A stretch of 35,660 bases of DNA from an uncultured Eubacterium sp. (GTDB lineage: Bacteria; Bacillota; Clostridia; Peptostreptococcales; Anaerovoracaceae). The stretch lies in the NCBI GenBank assembly GCA_937894585.1, contig CALBGO010000016.1, positions 1 to 35,660 on the forward strand. The letters run 5' to 3'. Positions 1 to 8,887 of the stretch are shown here, one piece after another; the stretch's first letter is position 1, and each line of letters begins with the position of its first letter. The position numbers were made by a program, and so were the translations under genes. The notes under the pieces are model-generated. The model saw nothing but the letters and a program-made list of their open reading frames with translations, made no database searches and was not told the origin of the DNA.

Positions 1-190
1 CGTTTTCAACGCTCTGAGATATTTTTTTAATCTTCAACTGTCAAACTCCCGGGAACTGGAAGTGGAACTGTATTCCGGAGACGAAGAGGATATGAAGGCG
101 CTCGGTGCATTGATTGCAGACAAATACGGCCTGATTTCCGAAGATAAAAGCAAATATAAGCGGGGTCTTGAGCTTCTGCAGCAGAAATGA
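1..190 (+). CDS. C-terminal fragment of an unrecognised protein
   Basis: An open frame enters the window at base 2 and stops at TGA 188-190, giving 62 residues of a C-terminus. The piece is charged (ELEVELYSGDEEDMKALG, then DKYGLISEDKSKYKRG) and looks like a soluble helical domain with no membrane segment. I do not recognise the family from this fragment. A clean terminator overlaps the stop codon, so this gene ends its transcription unit before tig and is probably not co-transcribed with it. The start lies outside the window. Confidence 0.6.
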   Translation, partial: VFNALRYFFNLQLSNSRELEVELYSGDEEDMKALGALIADKYGLISEDKSKYKRGLELLQQK

Positions 191-213
191 CTGTTTTTTA
201 GCAGTCATTTTTG
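185..213 (+). terminator. Intrinsic terminator after the upstream gene
   Basis: A 9-bp perfect stem, AAATGACTG (185-193) with CAGTCATTT (202-210), runs into a short T-run. The hairpin overlaps the stop codon of the preceding gene. Confidence 0.8.
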
Positions 214-222
214 TTAGAATCC

Positions 223-251
223 TTTACTTTATGCGGCAAAAAGTGTATAAT
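223..251 (+). promoter_or_regulatory. Sigma-A type promoter for tig
   Basis: TTTACT (223-228) and TATAAT (246-251) are separated by 17 bp, leaving about 65 nt of leader before the tig start. The upstream terminator isolates it from the previous gene, so this is the likely main promoter of tig and perhaps of clpP-clpX. Confidence 0.75.
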
Positions 252-322
252 AATATGCATTCTATGTTCAAAATGAATTTAGAACTAATGAACGAGTTAT
301 AATTTTAGGAGGATATATATCA

Positions 323-1657
323 ATGAAAACAACTTTTATTTCCAAAGAAAACAACGAAGTGAAGTTTACTATGGATTTCACTGCTGAAGAATTTGAAGCA
401 GCAGTCGTAAAAGCATATCAGGCGTCCAAGAACCAGTTCTTAATCGACGGTTTCAGAAAGGGCAAAGCGCCGAGAAGCATTATTGAAAAGCATTACGGCG
501 AAGGAATTTTCTTTGAAGATGCAATCAACAGTCTGTTCGGCGAAGGTTATCCGGCAGCAATCAAAGAGCTGGAACTGGAAGTAATCGACAGCCCTGCCGC
601 TGAATTTTCCGAAATCGGCAAGGGTAAACCGCTGACTGTAACCATTACCGTTCCCGTATATCCGGTTGTAGAAGTAAAAGATTACAAGGGCGTTGCCGTA
701 GAACAGGTAAAAGCGGCAGTCGAAGAGGGCGCTGTTGACAGAGAAATTGAAGCAGTACAGAAGAGAAACGCAAGAATGGTCGTTGCGGACAGACCTGTGG
801 AAAACGGCGATACTGTGATTTTAGACTATTCCGGGTTTGTCGGTGAAGAACAGTTCGAAGGCGGCACAGCTGAAAATCAGGAGCTGAAAATCGGTTCCGG
901 TATGTTTATTCCGGGATTTGAAGAACAGCTCGTCGGCGTAAAAGCAGGTGAAGACAAAGATGTAACAGTTACTTTCCCGGAAGAATACCATGCGCCTGAA
1001 CTGGCAGGAAAAGAAGCAGTTTTCCACTGTCATGTCCACGAAGTGAAATTCGAAGAACTTCCTGAGCTTGACGATGAGTTTGCAAAAGACATCAGTGAAT
1101 ATGATACTTTGGACGAACTGAAAAAGGCAACAGAGGAAAGACTTCTCAGAAATGCGGAAAACGCTGCCGTAAGCGCTGCAAAGGACGAGATTATCGAAAA
1201 GGTGTACGAGGCTAACAAGCCGGAAGTGCCGGCTGTTATGGTTGAGGATGAAATCGACAGAATGGCGCAGGAACTGGATCATCAGCTGAGATATCAGGGT
1301 CTGTCTTTAGAGCAGTATTTACAGTTTATGCAGAAGGAAGCAAAAGATTTCAGAGAAGAACTGAGAGAAGACGCTTTGAAGAAAGTCGGCACCAGACTGG
1401 TTCTGATGTCTGTTGTTGAAGCGGAAAATATCGGCGTTTCCGAAGAAGAACTTGAAGAAGAGCTGAAGAATATGGCTCTGGCATACAATGTGGATACCGA
1501 ACAGGTTAAGACTATGATCGGTGAAGACAGTATGCCTTTCTTCAAAAAAGATATTCAGCTTAAGAAAGTAATCGACCTGTTATATGACAATGCAGAGGTT
1601 ACCGTGGTTGAAAAGAAAGCTGAAGAAGCTGAAGAAAACGAAGAAGCTGAAGCATAA
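323..1657 (+). CDS. tig: Trigger factor (ribosome-associated chaperone, peptidyl-prolyl isomerase)
   Basis: Trigger factor binds the ribosome near the peptide exit tunnel and shields nascent chains. The 444-residue length is normal. The N-terminal ribosome-binding domain carries the signature GFRKGKAPRSIIEKHYG (about residues 43-59). An FKBP-type PPIase domain follows at about 160-245 (GDTVILDYSGFVG, then FIPGFEEQLVG), then a long helical C-terminal arm ending in a Glu/Ala-rich tail. The start is fixed by AGGAGG at 308-313, nine bases upstream of the ATG. Gene order tig-clpP-clpX-lon is the classic protein quality-control cluster of Bacillota. The identification rests on the signature and the full-length domain order. 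Confidence 0.98.
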   Translation: MKTTFISKENNEVKFTMDFTAEEFEAAVVKAYQASKNQFLIDGFRKGKAPRSIIEKHYGEGIFFEDAINSLFGEGYPAAIKELELEVIDSPAAEFSEIGKGKPLTVTITVPVYPVVEVKDYKGVAVEQVKAAVEEGAVDREIEAVQKRNARMVVADRPVENGDTVILDYSGFVGEEQFEGGTAENQELKIGSGMFIPGFEEQLVGVKAGEDKDVTVTFPEEYHAPELAGKEAVFHCHVHEVKFEELPELDDEFAKDISEYDTLDELKKATEERLLRNAENAAVSAAKDEIIEKVYEANKPEVPAVMVEDEIDRMAQELDHQLRYQGLSLEQYLQFMQKEAKDFREELREDALKKVGTRLVLMSVVEAENIGVSEEELEEELKNMALAYNVDTEQVKTMIGEDSMPFFKKDIQLKKVIDLLYDNAEVTVVEKKAEEAEENEEAEA

Positions 1658-1716
1658 GCTAATTTTAAGGAAAGCTTTTAAGCATAATATAAAATGAAAA
1701 TAGGGGGATATGAAGA

Positions 1717-2298
1717 ATGGCTTTAATACCGTATGTGGTTGAACAGACCAGCAGAGGAGAACGTTCCTACGATATCTATTCCAGATTATTGAAGGACAGA
1801 ATTATTTTCTTAAGTGACGAAATTGATGATAATATCGCCAGCCTGGTGGTCGCACAATTGCTATTCTTGGAAGCAGAAGACCCTGAAAAAGATATCTGCA
1901 TTTATATCAACAGCCCGGGCGGTTCTGTAACCGCCGGTATGGCTATTTACGATACTATGCAGTATATCAGGTGCGATGTATCCACTATTTGTGTGGGTCT
2001 TGCAGCAAGTATGGGCGCTTTTCTGCTGTCGGCGGGAACAAAGGGAAAGAGATTTGCACTTCCCAATGCGGAGATTATGATTCATCAGCCGCTGGGCGGC
2101 GCCAAAGGTCAGGCATCAGATATTAAAATCCATGCCGACTGGATTCTGAAGACAAGAGAAAAACTGAACCGGATTTTAAGCGAAAATACCGGTCAGTCTC
2201 TTGAGACCATTGAGAAAGATACCGACAGAGACAACTTTATGAGTGCAGACGAAGCTTCGGCTTACGGTCTTATCGATAAAGTGATTGTTTCTAAATAA
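1717..2298 (+). CDS. clpP: ATP-dependent Clp protease proteolytic subunit
   Basis: ClpP is the tetradecameric serine peptidase that degrades proteins fed to it by ClpX or other Clp ATPases in the cytoplasm. The 193-residue protein shows the complete catalytic triad: Ser98 in GLAASMGAFLL, His123 in IMIHQPLGG and Asp172 in DTDRDNFM. The oxyanion segment INSPGGSVTAG is also present. The start follows a GGGGG ribosome site at about 1703-1707. It lies 59 nt after tig and 22 nt before clpX, so it is almost certainly co-transcribed with its partner ATPase. Confidence 0.98.
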   Translation: MALIPYVVEQTSRGERSYDIYSRLLKDRIIFLSDEIDDNIASLVVAQLLFLEAEDPEKDICIYINSPGGSVTAGMAIYDTMQYIRCDVSTICVGLAASMGAFLLSAGTKGKRFALPNAEIMIHQPLGGAKGQASDIKIHADWILKTREKLNRILSENTGQSLETIEKDTDRDNFMSADEASAYGLIDKVIVSK

Positions 2299-2320
2299 AA
2301 TCAGCCGGAGGGGGATATTT

Positions 2321-3601
2321 ATGTCAGATAAATTTGATGACAATAAACAGCTGAGATGCTCTTTCTGCGGAAAACCGCAGAGTGAGGTCAGACGCCTTGT
2401 AGCAGGGCCCGGAGTGTATATCTGTGACGAATGTGTGGAAATGTGCATGGATATTATCACCGATGCTATGAACGAGGCGTCACAGTCTTCTAGGGAGAGC
2501 ATCCGCTATGAACTGCCGAAACCGAGGGAAATCTTCGATACACTGTCAGATTATGTAATTGGACAGGATGCAGCAAAGAAATCTCTTGCGGTTGCGGTAT
2601 ATAATCATTATAAAAGAATTAACGGAATTCACGATAAAAACAGTGAAGTAGAGCTTCAGAAGAGCAATATCGTTATGATCGGACCTACAGGTTCCGGAAA
2701 GACTTTGCTTGCGCAGACACTGGCTAAGCTGCTCAACGTGCCGTTTGCCATTGCCGATGCCACTGCACTGACGGAAGCCGGCTATGTGGGAGAAGATGTT
2801 GAGAATATTCTGCTCCGTCTGCTTCAGGCAGCTGATTACGATGTGGAGAAGGCGCAGAAGGGAATTATTTATGTGGATGAAATCGACAAAATTGCGAGAA
2901 AATCTGATAACCCTTCTATTACCAGAGATGTCAGCGGCGAAGGCGTGCAGCAGGCGCTTTTAAAGATTTTGGAAGGAACTGTTGCCAATGTGCCGCCGCA
3001 GGGCGGGCGTAAGCATCCGCATCAGGAATTTATCCAGTTTGACACCACCAATGTACTGTTTATCTGCGGAGGCGCTTTTGACGGACTGGAGAATATTATT
3101 CAGAGAAGAATGGGTGAAAGAGTCATCGGTTTTAATTCCGGGTTTGTAAAAACAAAAGCGGAAGAGGAAAATCTGCTGCAGCACATTCAGCCGGAAGATC
3201 TTCTTAAGTTCGGACTGATTCCCGAGTTTATCGGCAGACTGCCGGTGATTGTGACACTGGAGGAGCTTTCTGAAGATGCGCTTGTACGCATTATGAAGGA
3301 GCCTAAAAATGCGCTGATTAAGCAGTACAGGAAGCTCTTCGATCTTGACGGTGTCGAGCTTGAAATTGAAGATGAAGCAGTCAGCGCTATTGCCAGAAAA
3401 GCAATAGAAAGAAAAACCGGCGCAAGAGGACTGCGCAGCATTTTTGAAAGAGCGATGAACGACATTATGTTTGAAATTCCGTCCAGAAAAGATGTTGAAA
3501 AATGTATTGTTACAAAAGAAACCATCGAAAATGAACAGGAACCCTCCCTGATTCTCAAAGGAGAAAAAGCGAAGGATCATAGCGAGGCAGACGCCTCATA
3601 A
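2321..3601 (+). CDS. clpX: ATP-dependent Clp protease ATP-binding subunit ClpX
   Basis: ClpX is the AAA+ unfoldase of the ClpXP protease. From the ATG at 2321 (ribosome site GGAGGGGG just upstream; an earlier in-frame start at 2285 would overlap clpP and lacks a site) the protein has 426 residues. The N-terminal zinc domain has Cys13, Cys16, Cys35 and Cys38. A Walker A motif GPTGSGKT, a Walker B YVDEIDKI and the ClpP-docking loop inside RMGERVIGFNSG follow. All elements of an active ClpX are present. The gene sits directly after clpP, and a UUCG hairpin terminator follows it. Confidence 0.98.
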   Translation: MSDKFDDNKQLRCSFCGKPQSEVRRLVAGPGVYICDECVEMCMDIITDAMNEASQSSRESIRYELPKPREIFDTLSDYVIGQDAAKKSLAVAVYNHYKRINGIHDKNSEVELQKSNIVMIGPTGSGKTLLAQTLAKLLNVPFAIADATALTEAGYVGEDVENILLRLLQAADYDVEKAQKGIIYVDEIDKIARKSDNPSITRDVSGEGVQQALLKILEGTVANVPPQGGRKHPHQEFIQFDTTNVLFICGGAFDGLENIIQRRMGERVIGFNSGFVKTKAEEENLLQHIQPEDLLKFGLIPEFIGRLPVIVTLEELSEDALVRIMKEPKNALIKQYRKLFDLDGVELEIEDEAVSAIARKAIERKTGARGLRSIFERAMNDIMFEIPSRKDVEKCIVTKETIENEQEPSLILKGEKAKDHSEADAS

Positions 3602-3605
3602 TTGC

Positions 3606-3632
3606 GGGCGGCTTCGGTCGCCTCTGTTTTTT
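3606..3632 (+). terminator. Intrinsic terminator between clpX and lon
   Basis: A 7-bp stem closed by a C(UUCG)G tetraloop (3606-3623) is followed by a run of six T at 3627-3632. It probably reduces read-through from clpX into lon. Confidence 0.75.
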
Positions 3633-3662
3633 GTGAAGAAAACTGATTATAGGAGGAAAAAT

Positions 3663-5987
3663 ATGAGTGAAGAAGCAAAGGTTCTTTTCCCTTGCATACC
3701 GCTGAGAGGGGTATCCATTTTTCCGAATACTGTAATTCATTTTGATATCGGAAGAGAAAAATCTATCAGAGCGCTGGAAAAGGCTATGGCAGACGACAAG
3801 CTGCTGTTTGTGTCTTCTCAGAAGGACGAGAATGTCCTGATCCCTACTTTCGATGATATTTATCATGTGGGAACGATTGTGAAGATTAAACAGATGCTGA
3901 AAATTCAGGGAGACGCGGTGCGTGTTCTTGTGGAGGGCATCTGCCGTGCCGAGCTGGTTGAGAGAATTGACGGCGAAAGTTATATGTCCTGCGCTGTAAG
4001 ACAAATAGAAGAAACTGCGGGTATGGAGGATTTGTCTTTGGAAGATAAGGCTGCTATGCGGATTCTCCGCGACAGCTTTATCGAATATGCAGCGCTGACA
4101 GGTCAGGTCAGCGACGACCTTGTAGATAAGGCGATTTCCAGCGAGAATCCTGCTGCAGTTACAGATAAGATTGCAAACGAACTTCTGATTTCCGTAAAGC
4201 GCAAACAGAAAGTGCTTGAGGCGCTGGACCTTTCGCAGAGAATTCGGATTCTGACTTCTGTTATTGCAGAAGAAAATGAAATTGCGGTGATCGAAAAAGA
4301 ACTTTCACAGAAGGTAAAGGAAAATATAGACAATAATCAGAAAGAGTATTTTCTGCGGGAGAAGATGAAGGCGATTCAGGAAGAACTGGGTGTCAACGAA
4401 GACGCCGGTATTGAAGCTGCCGACTGGCTCAAAGAGCTTTCCGAGCTGCATCTTTCTGAGAAGGTAGAAGAAAAAATCAAAAAGGAAATCGGCAAGTTTT
4501 CCAAAATGATGCCGTCTTCTGCGGAAGCAACGGTCATCAGAAATTATGTGGAAACCATTTTGGCGCTGCCGTGGAATAAGGCTTCCAAAGCCAGTGTGAA
4601 CCTGAAAAAAGCCGAAAAGATTCTGAATGAAGACCACTACGGCTTAGATAAGGTAAAGGAAAGAGTGCTGGAATATTTGGCTGTAATTCACTTGTCCAAA
4701 GCGGTAAAAGGTCCGATTCTGTGTCTGGTGGGACCTCCGGGTGTAGGTAAGACTTCCATTGCCCGTTCCATCGCAAGAGCTTCCGGCAGAGAATTTGTCA
4801 GGATGTCTCTGGGCGGTGTTCGCGATGAAGCAGAAATCAGAGGACACAGAAGAACCTATATCGGTGCAATTCCGGGCAGAGTGATTTCCTGCCTCAAAGA
4901 TGCAGGTACAAATAATCCGGTATTCCTTTTAGATGAAGTGGACAAAATCGGTGCGGATTTTAAGGGTGATCCCGCTTCTGCACTCCTGGAGGTGCTGGAC
5001 CCTGAACAGAACAGCACTTTTACAGATCACTTTTTAGAAGTGCCTTTTGATCTTTCCAAAGTTATGTTTATTACTACGGCAAATTCCGTAGATACCATTC
5101 CAAGACCGCTTCTTGACAGAATGGAAATCGTGGAAGTACCGGGGTATACCGAGGAAGAAAAAGTCAAGATTGCGCAGAGATACCTGATTCCGAAAAAGGT
5201 TAAAGAACACGGATTGAAGAAAGAGAATATCAAGATTTCCGAAAAAGCGGTCCGCGACCTGATTAACTATTATACAAGAGAATCCGGTGTCAGAAATTTG
5301 GAACGGGAAATTGCCAATTTATGCCGGAAGGCCGCGCGTAAAATTGTGGGAGGCAAAGCAAAATCCTACAGTATTACACCGTCCAATCTGGAAAAATATC
5401 TCGGCAAGCACAGATTCCGTTTCGATACGGTGGAAGGTGAAAATCAGGTGGGTGTAACGACAGGACTTGCATGGACGGCAGTAGGCGGCGATACCCTTCA
5501 GATTGAAACCATTGCCGTTGCGGGAACGGGAAAACTGGTTCTGACCGGTCAGCTGGGTGATGTAATGCAGGAATCCGCAAAAGCGGGCGTCAGCTACATC
5601 CGCTCGGTAGCAGGCAAGCTGGGTATCGATGAAGAGTTTTATAAGAAACTGGATATACATGTGCATGTACCGGAAGGTGCGGTGCCGAAGGACGGACCGT
5701 CTGCCGGCGTTACCATGTGTACGGCGGTAATTTCCACTTTGACGGGTATTCCTGTCAGAAGAGATGTAGCGATGACCGGAGAAATCACACTGCGGGGAAA
5801 AGTACTTCCGGTAGGCGGCATCAGAGAAAAAGTTCTTGCGGCACACAGAGCAGGTATCAAAAAAGTTCTGCTGCCGAAGGACAATGAACCGGATATCGAC
5901 GAAATTCCGGCAGCAGTACGCAGACAGCTGGAGTTTGTGCTGATTGACAGCGCAGATCAGGCGCTTTCAGAGGCGCTGGTAAAATAG
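3663..5987 (+). CDS. lon: ATP-dependent protease Lon
   Basis: Lon is a hexameric cytoplasmic AAA+ serine protease that removes damaged and short-lived regulatory proteins. The ATG at 3663, after AGGAGG at 3651-3656, gives 774 residues, normal for LonA; an in-frame ATG at 3633 has no ribosome site. The N-terminal substrate domain begins PCIPLRGVSIFP. Walker A is GPPGVGKTS at residues 357-365. The catalytic dyad is Ser680 (PKDGPSAGVTM) and Lys723 (GGIREKVLAAHRAG), at essentially the E. coli positions. It lies 61 nt after clpX, with a hairpin in between, and 15 nt before engB. Confidence 0.98.
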   Translation: MSEEAKVLFPCIPLRGVSIFPNTVIHFDIGREKSIRALEKAMADDKLLFVSSQKDENVLIPTFDDIYHVGTIVKIKQMLKIQGDAVRVLVEGICRAELVERIDGESYMSCAVRQIEETAGMEDLSLEDKAAMRILRDSFIEYAALTGQVSDDLVDKAISSENPAAVTDKIANELLISVKRKQKVLEALDLSQRIRILTSVIAEENEIAVIEKELSQKVKENIDNNQKEYFLREKMKAIQEELGVNEDAGIEAADWLKELSELHLSEKVEEKIKKEIGKFSKMMPSSAEATVIRNYVETILALPWNKASKASVNLKKAEKILNEDHYGLDKVKERVLEYLAVIHLSKAVKGPILCLVGPPGVGKTSIARSIARASGREFVRMSLGGVRDEAEIRGHRRTYIGAIPGRVISCLKDAGTNNPVFLLDEVDKIGADFKGDPASALLEVLDPEQNSTFTDHFLEVPFDLSKVMFITTANSVDTIPRPLLDRMEIVEVPGYTEEEKVKIAQRYLIPKKVKEHGLKKENIKISEKAVRDLINYYTRESGVRNLEREIANLCRKAARKIVGGKAKSYSITPSNLEKYLGKHRFRFDTVEGENQVGVTTGLAWTAVGGDTLQIETIAVAGTGKLVLTGQLGDVMQESAKAGVSYIRSVAGKLGIDEEFYKKLDIHVHVPEGAVPKDGPSAGVTMCTAVISTLTGIPVRRDVAMTGEITLRGKVLPVGGIREKVLAAHRAGIKKVLLPKDNEPDIDEIPAAVRRQLEFVLIDSADQALSEALVK

Positions 5988-6002
5988 AGCAGGTAACTTA
6001 TT

Positions 6003-6593
6003 ATGAGAATTATAAAATCAGATTTGGATACTGTGGCGGTAAAACCGTCTCAGTATCCGTCGGATACTATGCCGGAGATTGCTTTTGCAGGGAGATCAAA
6101 TGTAGGAAAATCTTCTCTGCTCAACCTTTTGACCGGCAGAAAAAAACTGGCGAGGGTCAGCGGAAGTCCTGGAAAAACCAGAACAATCAATTTTTATCTG
6201 ATCAATGACGCTTTTCGGATTGTGGATTTGCCCGGGTACGGTTATGCAAAGGTTTCAAAGAGCACCACGGAAAACTGGGGCGAAATGATGGAAACCTATT
6301 TTCAGAACAGGACAGGTCTGCGCAAAGTTGTGCAGCTTGTGGATATTCGTCATAAACCGTCTGCGCAGGATGTGCAGATGTACGGGTATCTGCGTCATTA
6401 TGGCCTTGACGGTATTGTAGTTGCAACTAAGGCGGACAAGGTATCCAGAAACGAAATGCAGAAAAACCTTTCTGTGATTCGAAAAACACTGGAGCTTTCC
6501 AAAGAAGACAGAGTAATTCCGGTTTCAGCCCTGAAAAAGACCGGCTGCGAAGAACTTTTGGCTTTGATAGAAAACTTGCTGGAGGAAAAATAA
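6003..6593 (+). CDS. engB: Ribosome biogenesis GTP-binding protein EngB (YsxC/YihA)
   Basis: EngB is an essential GTPase acting late in 50S subunit assembly. The 196-residue protein shows the TRAFAC GTPase motifs in order: G1 GRSNVGKSS (residues 30-38), the G2 threonine in GKTRTINFY, G3 DLPGYGYAK, G4 ATKADK and G5 PVSALKKTG. The start lies 15 nt after lon, with a weak purine-rich site, so translation may be partly coupled. Its stop codon abuts the next ATG directly. The lon-engB pairing is conserved in many Bacillota. Confidence 0.95.
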   Translation: MRIIKSDLDTVAVKPSQYPSDTMPEIAFAGRSNVGKSSLLNLLTGRKKLARVSGSPGKTRTINFYLINDAFRIVDLPGYGYAKVSKSTTENWGEMMETYFQNRTGLRKVVQLVDIRHKPSAQDVQMYGYLRHYGLDGIVVATKADKVSRNEMQKNLSVIRKTLELSKEDRVIPVSALKKTGCEELLALIENLLEEK

Positions 6594-6947
6594 ATGCAGT
6601 TCATAACCATGAGAGTTTTAATGCGGAGAATCGCAGCCATCGGAAGCCTTCTGAAAGATAAGACAGTGCCTTTTCGAAAAAAAGCGCTGGTTATATTCGG
6701 AATTGTGTATCTGTTCCTGCCGGTAGATTTAATTCCGCCGATTCTGTTTCCCTTCGGTTTTCTTGATGATTTAATTCTATGGATTTATATTCTGTGGACT
6801 TTGAAGGATGAACTGGATAAATACTGGATGGGAGAAAAACCTGAGGATTTATCTAAAAAATTTCGTGACAAAACGATTGTCGAAGGTGTAGAATTTGATG
6901 TAGAAGATGAAAATTCCAAAGGGACACGAAGTGAAAATAAGGAGTAA
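6594..6947 (+). CDS. DUF1232 (YkvA-type) small membrane protein
   Basis: A 117-residue protein whose ATG follows the engB stop with no gap. The core KKALVIFGIVYLFLPVDLIPP then a Gly-Phe-Leu-Asp-Asp turn is the DUF1232 signature: one hydrophobic hairpin with conserved Pro-x-Asp-x-Ile-Pro. A second hydrophobic stretch, LILWIYILWTL, follows, then an acidic, probably cytoplasmic tail of about 40 residues. The function of this family is unknown. Position suggests co-transcription with engB and hpt but does not tell its role. Confidence 0.8.
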   Translation: MQFITMRVLMRRIAAIGSLLKDKTVPFRKKALVIFGIVYLFLPVDLIPPILFPFGFLDDLILWIYILWTLKDELDKYWMGEKPEDLSKKFRDKTIVEGVEFDVEDENSKGTRSENKE

Positions 6948-6949
6948 GT

Positions 6950-7477
6950 ATGGCACAGGAAATTAAAGGTAAGATACTGATTACACAGGAGCAGATTTTA
7001 AAAAGAGCAGAGGAACTGGGAAAACAGATTACAGAGGATTACAAAGGTGAAGAACTGGTTCTGGTAGGAACCCTGCGGGGTGCGGTTCCGTGGATGGCGG
7101 ATATTATGAAGCAGATTGACCTTGACCTTGAAATCGATTTTGTATCTGCAAGCAGTTACGGCAGCGGTACAGTCAGCTCCGGAGAAGTCAAGATTAAAAA
7201 GGATATTGAGCTGGAAATCAAGGGAAAACATGTGCTGATTATCGAGGATATTATCGATACTGGAAATACGCTTCGCGCGCTGAAAGATTATTTCTTCCTT
7301 AAAAAACCGAAGAGTGTCAAAATCTGCACGCTTCTGGACAAGCCGTCCAGAAGACAGGCGGAGGTGTACGGCGATTATATCGGATTTTCGGTAGAAGATT
7401 TATTCGTTATCGGTTACGGATTGGATTATGATCAGAAATACAGGAATCTTCCATATATCAGCTATTTGGAAGAGTAA
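6950..7477 (+). CDS. hpt: Hypoxanthine phosphoribosyltransferase
   Basis: This enzyme salvages hypoxanthine (and usually guanine), forming IMP/GMP from PRPP in the cytoplasm. The 175 residues match the family length. The PRPP-binding motif VLIIEDIIDTGNTL is intact, preceded by the flexible-loop region SASSYGSGTVSSGEVKI and followed by KICTLLDKPSRRQ. The start is 2 nt after the DUF1232 gene, so it is in the same operon. It could prefer guanine or xanthine over hypoxanthine; sequence alone does not settle this. Confidence 0.95.
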   Translation: MAQEIKGKILITQEQILKRAEELGKQITEDYKGEELVLVGTLRGAVPWMADIMKQIDLDLEIDFVSASSYGSGTVSSGEVKIKKDIELEIKGKHVLIIEDIIDTGNTLRALKDYFFLKKPKSVKICTLLDKPSRRQAEVYGDYIGFSVEDLFVIGYGLDYDQKYRNLPYISYLEE

Positions 7478-7540
7478 TATGTCAATGTAAATAGGTTTAT
7501 AATATTTTTAACATAATTACATAAAAGGAGATGTATAGAA

Positions 7541-8113
7541 ATGGGTTACAAAGTTAATATCGGTTTATCCAACAAGCACTTACACTTAAGTCAGAAGGAT
7601 CTGGAAACCTTATTCGGAGAAGGTTATCAGCTGACTCCGAAAAAGGATCTGGTACAGCCGGGTCAGTTTGCAGCTGAAGAAGTTGTAGACATTGTAGGCC
7701 CTAAGAAGACTCTGAAGAATGTCAGAGTACTGGGTCCTGTACGCGCTGAAACACAGGTTGAGCTTGCGCTGACAGATGCAAGAGGCATCGGCATTAAAGC
7801 GCCTGTCAGAGAATCCGGAAAATTAGAAGGAACTCCGGGCTGCAAACTGGTAGGTCCGTGCGGCGAAGTGGAACTGGATCACGGTGTAATCGCTGCGTTA
7901 AGACATGTACATTTGAATGACGAACAGGCTGCGGAAGCCGGCGTAAAAGACGGTGATGTTGTAAGCATTAAAATCGAAGGCGAAAGAGGTCTGATCTTTG
8001 ATAATGTGCTGGTAAGAGCCGGTGCAAAACACGAAAGAGAAGTACATCTGGATACAGATGAAGGAAATGCTGCAGGCTGCGGACCGGATGCAGTATGTGA
8101 GATTATTAAATAG
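7541..8113 (+). CDS. pduL: PduL-type phosphate acyltransferase (phosphotransacylase)
   Basis: PduL enzymes exchange CoA and phosphate on short acyl groups (acetyl or propionyl-CoA to acyl phosphate) with two metal ions. The 190-residue protein has the paired histidine motifs SNKHLHLSQ near the N-terminus and LRHVHLNDEQA near residue 125, plus the family segment ARGIGIKAPVRESG. It lacks the N-terminal encapsulation extension of microcompartment versions, and no shell genes are nearby. It therefore probably works in the cytosol as the housekeeping phosphotransacetylase feeding acetate kinase. AAAAGGAG precedes the ATG. A TATAAT at 7498-7503 could be its -10, without a good -35. Confidence 0.9.
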   Translation: MGYKVNIGLSNKHLHLSQKDLETLFGEGYQLTPKKDLVQPGQFAAEEVVDIVGPKKTLKNVRVLGPVRAETQVELALTDARGIGIKAPVRESGKLEGTPGCKLVGPCGEVELDHGVIAALRHVHLNDEQAAEAGVKDGDVVSIKIEGERGLIFDNVLVRAGAKHEREVHLDTDEGNAAGCGPDAVCEIIK

Positions 8114-8131
8114 CAAGAAGGTAATACAGCA

Positions 8132-8165
8132 GGGATAGGCTTTTTTCGTCTATCCCCGCTTTTTC
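8132..8165 (+). terminator. Intrinsic terminator after pduL
   Basis: Stem GGGATAG (8132-8138) with CTATCCC (8150-8156), followed by a short CGCTTTTTC tract at 8157-8165. Confidence 0.7.
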
Positions 8166-8183
8166 ATGTAGACAGGAGTTAAA

Positions 8184-8849
8184 ATGCGCAAATTTAACTA
8201 TGTTTGTTCACTCATACTGGCAGTGATGCTGCCTTTGATGATTGTGATTCTGAGTTCTAATCTGGTATTGCGTGTGTCTGAAATCTATGTATTCCATTTC
8301 AACGACAGCCAGGTTATCAATGAAATTCCGTATAATGTAACCGGTTCTCAGATGGCGAAGGAAATTTCTTCTTACTGGTCGTCTTTCAGCGGCGAGGCTT
8401 TTCAGGTAGAGGAGGATAACGGTGATTATCAGGACCCTATTTTTGAGCCTGATGAGCAGCGTGTGATGGGAAAGGTCAAGAATATCTTAAACATTGAATT
8501 GGCAGCGGGTTTGTTCTGTCTTGCCGTTACGCTGGCAATTTATATTTATCTTCTCAGAAACGGTTATAGAGAGGCGCTTCGAAACAGATACCGGGCCGGT
8601 GCGGTTCTTTCCGCGCTGCTTTTGGTCGCCCAGGGTGTTTGCTGGAGTTTGAAAAGTTTTCGGGTCAGAGTTTATGATTTCTTTGTCGGAATTGAGCTTT
8701 CTGAGGATTCACAGACACTGGTTACAATACTGGGAGATTCGTTTTTCAGAACGTATATACTTTTTGCGTCTCTTTTCGGCGCAGCCCTGCTGGCAGTTCT
8801 GACTTATGCTCATTATCATCTGACGAAGCCGGAACGGATTTTCTATTAG
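8184..8849 (+). CDS. TIGR01906/DUF1461-like integral membrane protein
   Basis: A 221-residue protein with four hydrophobic segments (about residues 7-30, 103-123, 138-156 and 190-211) and an extracytoplasmic region of about 70 residues between the first two. The pattern FEPDEQRVMGKVKNIL just before the second segment, and TLVTILGDSFF before the last, resemble the Glu-rich and C-terminal blocks of the TIGR01906 (Lit/DUF1461) family. That is a resemblance judged by eye. Function in Bacillota is not established; distant relatives act on lipids or as membrane proteases, which should not be assumed here. Confidence 0.6.
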   Translation: MRKFNYVCSLILAVMLPLMIVILSSNLVLRVSEIYVFHFNDSQVINEIPYNVTGSQMAKEISSYWSSFSGEAFQVEEDNGDYQDPIFEPDEQRVMGKVKNILNIELAAGLFCLAVTLAIYIYLLRNGYREALRNRYRAGAVLSALLLVAQGVCWSLKSFRVRVYDFFVGIELSEDSQTLVTILGDSFFRTYILFASLFGAALLAVLTYAHYHLTKPERIFY

Positions 8850-8887
8850 CAGAAAGTAAATTTGTATTTTGAACAGGAGAAAATTTT

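Noticed and set aside
821..1282. Long minus-strand open frame inside tig
   Set aside because: It is a shadow of the trigger factor gene: no ribosome site, low-complexity Cys/Phe-rich product, and full overlap with a certain gene.
323..6593. tig-clpP-clpX-lon-engB as an unusual cluster
   Set aside because: This order is standard in Bacillota, and all key residues are present, so nothing unusual is claimed.
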